NCBI RefSeq assembly: GCF_945859685.1
Contig: NC_079147.1
Coordinates: forward strand, 100,671,525 to 100,735,524
Direction: 5' to 3'
Length of the DNA stretch: 64,000 nt
Source: Eupeodes corollae
Lineage: Eukaryota; Arthropoda; Insecta; Diptera; Syrphidae
The notes under the pieces are model-generated. The model was given only the letters and a program-made list of their open reading frames with translations, ran no database searches and had not been told where the DNA came from. Both the position numbers and the translations under genes were made by a program. Positions 55,909 to 64,000 of this stretch are shown piece after piece. Numbering within the stretch: position 1 is the first letter of the stretch; each line of letters starts with the position of its first letter.

Positions 55909-57190
55909 AAAATAATGTCAAATCTAAGTTCATAACTAATGAAAGAAGTACAATGTTCATTCGACGTATTTGACACTTGTTAAAAAATTTTCGTAAATAT
56001 CAAATATAAATTTACGATATGTGTTCGATTAGGTTAGACGTTGGTTTTTTCTGTGCCTCCTTGAATTTTAAAGTAAATTGTTCTTTCTTGACGTTTACAC
56101 ATAGTTTTTTTTGACGTATAGGGTACTGCACAATTCTTTCTGCTTTTAGTACATATTCCAGTTGTTTTTTCCTTATTTTTTTTTTTGCTTGCTAAGCTTG
56201 GACTTCTGTTCAAGTAAAAAAAGGAAATGGGCAGTAGAATATCTCTTCTATGATTATGAGAAAAAGTTTTCTTTTCAGTTTTTTCTTATCCCCCAAATAG
56301 CGTAGTTGTATTGCCACAATATTTTCTTTTTTTCTTCACCTTTCCCCACTCACGTTTTTCGTGTTTTCTTTTTATTTTATTCCATTTGACTGCTGTTGTT
56401 TTATTTTCTTGGCACTTTTGGTCTTTGGTGATAATCATAAAACTATACATATTCTTACAAAAAAGTCGAGACACAGAAAAACATTATATGGCCCGAACAA
56501 AGCTAGGGCATCCAGGCTTTACCACAATCATAGTAGTCAGTCTAAACTATAGGGAGACATAAAAATAAGTATATATTCACCTATTTGCCATTTCATTGAG
56601 TGTCCCATACTATGTATAGGTACCTTACCTTACTCCAGACATCAGGATCCTTTTTCTTAAAGAGAAAACGCATCATGAAGTGAAGCCCTAAATCCTTTTT
56701 GGGTAAAAATTGCCAAATTTGTGGTTTTGGCTTTATCAAACAATAAAAAATATCTACAAATGTACACTTTGTGTCTCTAGATTGAGTACAGGTATTTTTG
56801 TTTTGATTAAGATTACAACCTAAAGGAGCAGTTGTATTACATTGCGAGAAAACAAACCCATTTTTCAACATTTCTAGAAACAAAATAACATTTATTCTTG
56901 AGGAATAACAGAAACGGATAAGAGTTACAGTCAAACACCGAATCCGAATGCCTTATTTTTTTCCCTTGAAAAAAAAATTACTTCTCTTTAACGATTTGTA
57001 AATTTCTTGCGACTTAATTAAACTGTAACAACAATGACCTATAGATGATCATGATTGACAATTTTGAAAACCGATTGATCAATGATAAATTAATTGCTTA
57101 AAAAGTGGTTTGAACCATCGATTTTACTGATGGTGACCTCGTTTTAAAAAATAATAAAAAGTACGGACCAATTAAGCCGCCGGCCACCGG
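55909..57190. other. No gene recognised
   Basis: About 1.3 kb, rich in T-tracts. Overlapping open frames near 56290-56560 on both strands have no recognised family. A GGCCGGTGGCCGGCGGC-like GC patch is at 57176-57195, next to the Tc1-like remnant. Confidence 0.4.
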
Positions 57191-57194
57191 CCCG

Positions 57195-57890
57195 AAAACC
57201 CCACCAAACGGTCACTTTTTGAGGATGCATTATGACCATGGTTGGTGTTCCCCCATAAACGGCAATTTTGTTTGTTAACACAGCCATTCCTCCAAAAGTG
57301 CTCCTCGTCACTTAAGATGATTTTTGGTCAAAATTGGAGTCCTCTTCTAAACGATTCAAAGCCTATTTAGAGAACAAACGGCAATGTCTATGGTCGTTAA
57401 CTTTCAGCTGCTGGGCCAGCTGGATCTTGTACGAGTGTAGGCCCAAGTATCAACACAACTCTCGCCAAGTTGAAATCTGCGAAAGGCCGAGTTCTTGTGC
57501 ATGGTGCCTCGGGTTCTGCTGTACACTTTGACGGACCGCGGCGATGGTCTCGACCGACCTTGCTTTCCTTGAACTTACGGGTATTGGCTGATTGTTTACT
57601 GAACTAGTCGTTTCAAATTTGGCCACCAAACGTTGAAGAGTCGACTGTGAAGGGCCACCACGTCTACCGTTAAATGGGATCAATGCACGCAACGAACACT
57701 TATTTTGATAACACAGTTTAATCATTTGAACGTGCAGTTAAATCATGTAACTTGCTATTACGATTTGGAATAAATAATAAAAAAAATATTTGACAGACTT
57801 CACCAAAACAAAATGTCCGCCACGGATCGCAAAAATCTACCCGCACCAAATTGAAAACCTTATAAATAAAATGTATTATCGAATATATCC
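57195..57890 (-). pseudogene. Tc1/mariner-like transposase, N-terminal to central fragment
   Basis: Minus strand. It begins with the end sequence TTTTCAATTTGGTGCGGGTA (57862-57881), shared with the copy at 41900. The start region reads MIKLCYQNKCSLRAL, then STLQRLVAKFETT (helix-turn-helix), RKARSVETIAAVRQSVQQNP and HAQELGLSQISTWR (57725-57450). After shifts come RDLGLHPYKIQL, LEEDSNFDQ, and MHPQKVTVWWGFRAGG near 57195-57245. The first catalytic segment is altered (VTRSTF where SDEAHF is usual). The C-terminal half is missing. Confidence 0.8.
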
Positions 57891-58500
57891 TTGCTCGTAT
57901 CATTTTTAACGGGCTAATTTCTATGCCTCAAAAATAAGTTCGTATTATGTCGTTGTTGGGTCGACAACGCAGAGTACCCTAAATGCGTTACTTCTTCCCA
58001 CTGCTCCAAAATCCAGAGGAAACATAGTTCGTTGTCTATGATCGTTTGCCCTTAGCTACTGGGTCAGTTAAATTGTCTATGGTTGATCAGTTAGTGAGAG
58101 AAATGTTCTGAAATATTTTACCTACACTGCGAGTAGTCCTTTAAAACAGCAGAACTCCGTTTTTGATAAAACAATTTAATCAAATCATGATGATTTGGCA
58201 GAATAGTTCTAATAAATTACAGAAAGACAAACCTTACAAATTTAGAAGTACATACACATGAATGCGCTCTGAGCTTAATATTATTTCGGATGGGTTTCTA
58301 GTTTCTAAGATATATGAGATAATGAGGCCTATCACGAATTTCTTTGAACGGAAATTTTTACGAATTCCGATTCTGATTACGATTGAATTAATTTTATATG
58401 TTTATAATTTTGTTTAATCTCATTAATTTAAAATCATTGCTCTCTGGTTACTTTACGGTCGTTCCAGGGTTGCCGTTTATTTTTCTTCTTAGGCCTTAAG
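57891..58500. other. No gene recognised
   Basis: About 600 bp of unassigned DNA between the Tc1-like remnant and SINE copy 4. Confidence 0.4.
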
Positions 58501-58501
58501 C

Positions 58502-58660
58502 AATACCCATGGCATGATGGTCTGTGCGTTAGACTGTCATGTCAGAGGCAGGTACCCTCTATCCACGACAACAGTACTCGCACACAGGAATTGTTGAGAG
58601 TTGTAAGTCACTAGGTCCTAGTTCTCAACGGACTGTGGCGACACCTAATTTATTTATTTC
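58502..58660 (+). repeat. tRNA-derived SINE, copy 4, internally deleted
   Basis: Head ACCCATGGCATGATGG with GACTGTCATGTCAGAGG, then a jump to the 3' part CGACAACAGTACTCGCACAC and the tail CACCTAATTTATTTATTT. About 150 bp of the body, including the B-box region, is missing. Confidence 0.8.
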
Positions 58661-58806
58661 AAGCTTTTAGAAACGGCCAACATAACTTAAAAAAATACAT
58701 CTAAAATATGTTTCAAATATTGGGCTAGTTTGCAAACTAGTTGGTTCAAACTTTGTTTTTCAAAATGTGATCTACACAATAACATTTTAGTTTTATTAAA
58801 GTTCAT

Positions 58807-61145
58807 ACTTACTTACTTACTTAAGGTGGCGCTACAGTCCGGGCGGACCTGGGCCTTAACCAACAAGCGTTTCCAGCCAGCTCGGTCCCTAGCTAGCTGT
58901 CTCCAGTTTCGCACGCCAAGTTGGTTGAGATCCTCTCCCAACTGGGTGCGCCACCTGAGTCGCGGTCTTCCTCTACTGCGCCGTCCCTCAGGATTGGATT
59001 CGAAAACCCTCCGGGCTGGAGCGTTGATGTCCATCCGCTCTACATGACCTAGCCATCTAAGCCGTTGGACTTTAATTCTGCTAACTATAGGTCAGTGTCG
59101 CTGTACAGCCCGTACAGTTCGTCGTTATATCTTCTCCTCCATTCTCCATCTATGCGTACGGGACCAAAAATCACCCGAAGAATTTTTCTCTCGAAGCATT
59201 CTAAGACGCTCTCATCTTTCTTTGACAGGGTCCAGGCATCAGCGCCATAAATGAGAACCGGGATGATGAGTGTCTTCAAGATGGTGATTTTAGATGTTCG
59301 AGAGAGGACTTTACTTCTCAATTGCCTTCTAAGTCCAAAGAAGCAGCGATTTGCAAGAGTTATTCTTCGTTTGATTTCAGGTGTCGTTGTCTGTATTAAT
59401 AGTGGTGCCTAGGTAGACAAAGTCCTTAACTATCTCAAAGTTATAGCTGTCCATGGTGACGTTTTGTCCAAGACGTCGTTGTTCAGTGTCCTTTTTTGAT
59501 GACAGCATATACTTGGTCTTGCCCTCATTGACCACTAAACCCATCTTCTTCGCTTCCGTCGCAATGCTCAGAAACGCTCCACTGACATCACGCTTTGATC
59601 TTCCAATTATGTCAATATCATCTGCGTATCCGAGTAATTGGATGGATCTTTGGAAGATTGTGCCTCTAGTGTTGACGGTTGAGTTTTGCACAATTCTTTC
59701 CAGAACGATGTTGAAGAAGTCGCATGACAGTGCATCACCTTGTCTAAAACTTTTTTTGACATCAAATGCATCGGTAGGATCTTTCCCGACCTTGATAGAG
59801 CAGCGTGCATTCTCCATCGTCTTTCTGCACAAACGGATAAGTTTGACAGGGATGCCAAAACTAGACATTGCTCGGTACAGCTCTTCCCTATAGATGCTGT
59901 CATACGCGGCTTTGAAATCGATAAAGAGATGGTGGGTATCGATTTTAAGCTCCTGGGTTTTTTCCAAGATCTGCCATAGTGTGAATATTTGGTCGATGGT
60001 GGACTTTCCTGGTCTGAAGCCACAATCAGGTTGTTGACGAATGGCTTCAGACGTTCACGTAATACGGCAGAGAGGATCTTATAGGCAATGTTAAGGAGAC
60101 TGATGCCTCTGTAGTTGCCGCAGTTTAGAGGGTCTCTTTTCTTATGTATCGGGCACACTATGCTGAGATTCCACTCATCGGGCATGCTTTCTTCCGACCA
60201 TATTTTGCAGATGAGTTGGTGCATGCTCCGTACCAAGTCATCAACTGCTGCTTTGAATAGTTCGGCAGCGATGCTTTCAGCTACAGCAGCTTTGTTTGAC
60301 TTAAGTTTAGATATAGCTATCTTCACTTCGTCAAGGTCGGTTAGGCGAAATTGTTGATCTGCGTCGCCGAGGTTGAGTGGTTCTATCTCCCTTACAGCGG
60401 AATTCGGTTCGTCATCGCCGTTATATAATTTGAAGAAGTGATCTTCAAATATTCTCAGCATCGACTGCGGTTCTACTACGGTGTTCCCCTGATCGTTTTT
60501 ACAGGCTTCGGTTCTTGGCTGTTACCCTTGGGAGGTTTTTTTTACCTTTTGGTAAAATTTACGAACCTCATTCCTGTTGTGACATATCTCTATCTCCTCG
60601 ATCGGGCGCTTCTCATGCTCTCTTTTTTTCCGTCTAAGAAGCCGGTGTTACTCTCTCCTCTTCTGCTCGTAGAGCTCGCGAGCAGCTCTAGCCCTTTTGT
60701 GCAGCGCCGTTTTGTATGCCTCTTGTTTCGCTGCGTGCGCTTGCCGGCATTCGTCGTCAAACCAGGGTTTTCGAGGCGGCATCTCTGATGGCTGCAAGGC
60801 AATGTTGCCACTGGTTTTCAATGCTTAATGCAGGCAGCATAGGACTCCTTAAGAGGTTATTAGAGACTCGATCGGAAAAGGACATGGCAGTCTATTGCGA
60901 TTGTAGCCGTCTAACGTCGAATTTTCTCACAGTTCTTTCTTTTTTTGGCTTGGATCAGGATATCCGTAGCCGAACCTTGGCTACAACGAGGTATTGGTCC
61001 AAGTCAATGTTGGCCCCTCGCAATGTTCGGATATCCTGTATACTAAAGAAGTGTCATGCGTCGATCGCAATGTGGTCAATTTGGTTGACGGTTAATTGAT
61101 CAGGTGATTTCCATGTCCCCTTATGGATATTAAGATGCGTTAAGT
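58807..61145 (-). mobile_element. RTE-clade non-LTR retrotransposon, copy E, 5'-truncated
   Basis: The plus-strand left end is TTAC repeats (58808-58822) plus AAGGTGGCGCTACAGTCC. It contains the end of the endonuclease (near 61145-60960), linker, reverse transcriptase and C-terminus. It has fewer breaks than the other RTE copies, with two frames of 196 and 284 codons. Confidence 0.92.
58813..61140 (-). pseudogene. RTE endonuclease-reverse transcriptase, frameshifted
   Basis: From 5' to 3': endonuclease end with an RGANIDLDQYLVVAKV-like stretch (about 60985-61020); a basic linker (60811-60590); LDEVKIAISKLKSNKAA, GNYRGISLLNIAYKILSAVL (about 60070-60120) and, after a shift near 60020, the frame 59967-59377. 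That frame holds HHLFIDFKAAYDSIYREEL, SFRQGDALSCDFFN and the intact catalytic LLGYADDIDIIGR (about 59605-59645). The last parts are LIYGADAWTLSKKDESVL (59220-59260) and the basic end GRPRLRW near 58950. The active-site motif is intact but the protein is split in at least four pieces. Confidence 0.9.
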
Positions 61146-61359
61146 TCATACCTATACTAAAATCCAGATGGCCTCGAAGAGCAAAATCTAGTCAAAAAAA
61201 TTAATATATTTGTCTCTCACCCTAACAATGCAATATTGGCCGTAAAATTTGGTTTCCACTATTTTAAACATGTTTAAGACAATCAAACACTGGGCTCATA
61301 AGACTTAGTTAAAGCACAAATTATCGTTTAACAAGAAATTATATCATGATTTTGGAATG
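61146..61359. other. No gene recognised
   Basis: Short unassigned AT-rich spacer between the RTE copy and the mariner remnant. Confidence 0.35.
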
Positions 61360-61830
61360 TAAGAGGTGTGTTCAAAAATTACCCAGAATTTTTGTTTTTT
61401 TTTCACAAAATATTTATTTATTCGTTTACATCAATGTCGTCCCCTTCAACGTAGTCCCGCCCCAGATATAATACACTTATGTCAGCGTTTTTTTCAATCT
61501 TCGAAGCACTCTTCATATGTCCTTGAGCATTGTCAGCGATTCGGCCTTTATTTTTTCGATCAAGGAAAAATGCCGTCATTCAAGATCTCTTGATACACTA
61601 TGCCATTTTAATCGAAGAAAACAGTAAGAAAAACCTTCACATTTGATCAAACTTGACGTGCTTTTGTCGTTGGTGACGTTGGATGCTTCTAGGACTACGA
61701 TTGTGCTTTGGTTTCGATATCATAACCAAGCACCCATGTTTCATCACCAGTTATGACAATTTCAAACAAACTTGGATCGTCGTTGACGTCATTTAACAGC
61801 CCCTGAGCACTGTTCATGCGATTGTTTTTT
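61360..61830 (-). pseudogene. Mariner transposase remnant with internal deletion (a second mariner family)
   Basis: Minus strand: VITGDETWVLGYDIETKAQS (about 61705-61770) with the first catalytic aspartate, ARQVxSNVKVFLTVFFD (61620-61670) and NGIVYQEIL. After a deletion come IEKIKAESL and the C-terminal IWGGTTLKGTT (near 61440-61480). The central part with the second and third catalytic aspartates is gone. GAGGTGTGTTCAAAAATTAC (61361-61380) is probably one terminal inverted repeat. The sequence differs from the mariner at 8660. Confidence 0.75.
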
Positions 61831-62219
61831 TGGTCAAACATTGTTTGAAAAAGTTTTAATCGTTTTAGTACCTTAATAAGTTTCTTTTAATTCTCATTAG
61901 TTATAAGTCTATATAACTGATTTTTTGAGCAGACCTTGAATTTAATGCTTTCATAATTTTGGAATAAATAGTTTTTAGTGCTTCGAACTTCGATTTTACT
62001 ATCTTTTCAAATTTTTAAAATACTTTTGTTTTTCAATTTGTATCGATTTGTACTTTTAAAATAACTCTGTCTCCAACATTGTTTTAAAATGTTGTATAAA
62101 TCAATTTACATTAATACAACAAAAAAAAAATAGAAATTTTTAACTATGATTATTTAGTTCACCAAAAAAATTGTTCTCAGCAAGATCAAGTCGATCAAAA
62201 AATTTCGTCGTGAGTTTAA

Positions 62220-63400
62220 TTATTATACCTTCAATTAATTCCACATTCGCCTTTACGTGGAGATCTAAGGTGGAATGATGCCAGGGTAGATTGAGCATCA
62301 TTTTTAAACTTTATTTTGAGCAACTTGTAGCTTTTTATATGAGTTTTAGCTTCGTTTTTCCATACTGGACAACCGTACAAAAGAATTGCCTGAAATATAA
62401 CCTTACAAATTATCGTTTTATTCTCGACTGAAAGTAAAGACTATCTTGATTTTTTATAGTGATTTTGAAATATGGTGATTGAATATTTTAGAATCAAAGA
62501 AAATACCGAGATATTTCACTTGATTGTCCCAAGAAACCGTAATACATAATATTTGCAAATTAATGCTTCGGAGGTAGCAAGCTTTTCTTTTCCTCGTGAA
62601 AAGATGGCTTGAAACTTGTCAGCATTAAGTTTGATTTTCCATCGATTGTAATAATATTCTCATCGCATTATTCAAGTCCGTCTCAATGTTGAGACCAAAC
62701 GTATTCGAGAAAGTATTGCAGTGTCATCAGCAAAAACTGCTGCTTCACAGGATGGTAACTTGGGAAAGTCAGAGGTATACAGGTTATACAAGGTCGGTCC
62801 AAGGACAGATCCTTGAGGGACACCAATATCAAAATGTATTATTTCCGAAACACTACTATTAACATGTACCGTAAAACATCTACTTGAAAGAAAACTCTGA
62901 ATAATTTTACACAGATAAGGTGGAAAATTGAGGGAAATCATTTTATAAATGATACCATTGTGCCAAACTGAATCGAACGCTTTTTCGATGTCTAACAATA
63001 TCAATTCAGTAGACATACCTTGGGAGCGATTGCTTTTAATTAAGTTACGTACACGAAGAACTTGATGAGATGTACTGTGGTATCTCCTAAAACCAAATTG
63101 TTCTTTTCGATATAAGTTGTTATCAGTTATTGCTTAAACAATATTGTTTTTAATTATTTTCTCATATATTTTGTTGACATTGCTGAGTAAACTGATTGGT
63201 CCATAATCAAGTCCTAACAGAGTTTTTGTCGGCTTTAAGAATTGGTATTAGCATACCTATTTTCCAATTAGTAGGAAAGTATTGCATTTTCAAGCAAGCA
63301 TTTACGACGATTTTAGGTAACATTTTTAAATAAAGATTTTTAAATTGATCGAGCCCACTAGATTTTCTTGATTTAAGTGTGTAAACAACTGCAGCTACTT
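62220..63400 (-). pseudogene. Jockey-clade reverse transcriptase, 5' and 3' truncated
   Basis: Minus strand: PISLLSNVNKIYEKIIKNNI (about 63140-63210), KEQFGFRRYHSTSHQVLRVR (63045-63110) and the open frame 63016-62672 with ILLDIEKAFDSVWHNGIIYK, GVPQGSVLGPTLYNLY and the intact catalytic VFADDTAIL. After a shift, KIKLNADKFQAIF (62590-62640) and a VWKNEAKTHIKSYKLLKIK-like C-terminal part follow to about 62220. It is one of the best preserved non-LTR pieces here but still has several breaks and no endonuclease. Confidence 0.85.
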
Positions 63401-63439
63401 CTTCTTGAGTTGCTTAAATATTTTGTGGTGTGTCAAAAA

Positions 63440-63575
63440 TCATCTACACATATACACACAAACATCTATCTTAAAATCTTTTATTTAGATTCTACTGACA
63501 TTGGGACTTCAATAAATGCCAAAATTTCCAATTTGACAAATCGGACCGATTACAATAACTTCGATGGGATGTTGA
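63440..63575 (+). repeat. Satellite-bearing dispersed repeat, copy 8 (tail only)
   Basis: Only the family tail: ACACACAAACATCTATCTTA, AAAATCTTTTATTTAGATTC, then CCAATTTGACAAATCGGACC and TTACAATAACTTCGATGGGA. Head and internal units are missing. Confidence 0.75.
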
Positions 63576-63642
63576 AAAGTCCTTGAGTTCTTATTGAAAA
63601 CTTAGCTTTCAAATTAAATAAATGCATAATATAAATGCCTAA

Positions 63643-63885
63643 TGCCTATGCCACCTAAAGTTTTTTAATGGCTACTGCCTCTTGTGAGGAATTGACAAAT
63701 TCTCCAAGAGTAATTCTTGTCATGAATAGTTTTTTCTTAAATTTGCCGTTTGGATTCGGATTAAAACTGTAGGTCCCTTCCATCCCTGACAACACTACTC
63801 GCACAAGAATGGTTGAGAGTTGTTAGTCACTAGGCCCTAGTTCTCAAACGGACTGTTGCGCTACCTAATTTAATTTACTTAATAA
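63643..63885 (+). repeat. tRNA-derived SINE, copy 5, 5'-truncated
   Basis: Lacks most of the tRNA-like head, starting at CCTATGCCACC. It keeps the full body (CTCTTGTGAGGAATTGAC, TAATTCTTGTCATGAA, GTAGGTCCCTTCCATCCCTG) and the tail GCTACCTAATTTAATTTAC. Confidence 0.85.
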
Positions 63886-64000
63886 TAATATAAAAATTGT
63901 TAACCATTCTGTCAAAAAAGAGTATATATAGGTCCCTAAAGAATTTAAGAAATTTTCAAGACTACATTTTTTAAGAAATTTTGAAATACGAAAAAGAAAA

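Overview
This window is eukaryotic, AT-rich, repeat-packed insect DNA. The reverse transcriptases (RNase H-bearing LOA/R1/I group, RTE, jockey/CR1-like), the mariner and Tc1-like transposases and the BEL/Pao element are all types common in insect genomes. A fly is my best guess, but that is inference. I found no convincing host gene. Almost everything recognisable is a transposable element or a repeat, mostly broken, often nested, and of very different ages. A 200-base run of N at 16414-16613 is an assembly gap.

Layout. 1-2500: 3' part of an RNase H-bearing non-LTR element entering from the left edge. 4.6-5.4 kb: first copy of a dispersed repeat family that carries ~174-bp tandem units. 5465-5908: foldback element. 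7.15-8.58 kb: decayed RTE element. 8660-9839: dead mariner with both inverted repeats. 11.2-19.6 kb: two minus-strand RTE copies, each next to a copy of the dispersed repeat, with fragments of other elements between them. 20.6-21.5 kb: RTE remnants. 23.9-25.5 kb: an R2/R4-like remnant and a jockey-like remnant. 25503-31528: complete, very young BEL/Pao LTR retrotransposon on the minus strand, with identical 305-bp LTRs, a TACGG target duplication and one in-frame stop. 31.9-34.5 kb: jockey/CR1-like remnants, a Tc1-like fragment and two tRNA-derived SINEs with target duplications. 37-39 kb: RTE and jockey-like remnants.

39297-41291 is the most unusual object. It is a 1995-bp element with 0.2-0.3 kb inverted repeats (one mismatch in the inner 183 bp) and an apparent 3-bp TAT duplication, nested inside a copy of the dispersed repeat. 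It carries part of a gene whose motifs resemble the second half of an XPG/FEN1-type nuclease, followed by a cysteine cluster and a poly-glutamate tail. I cannot assign it firmly to a named transposon superfamily; Academ-like elements are the nearest idea.

41.5-64 kb: further jockey/CR1-like remnants, Tc1/mariner remnants, four more copies of the dispersed repeat (43.0, 45.4, 54.9 and 63.4 kb), three more SINE pieces, an RTE copy split by a minus-strand LOA/I-group element (49.7-53.3 kb), and another large RTE copy (58.8-61.1 kb).

These sequences do not work together as a pathway. The layered insertions give a relative history: the dispersed repeat is older than the TIR element inside it, the RTE copy at 50 kb is older than the LOA/I element inside it, and the BEL/Pao element is the youngest clear arrival. 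A pericentromeric or similar heterochromatic setting, possibly a small-RNA-producing cluster, would fit but is not shown by the sequence.
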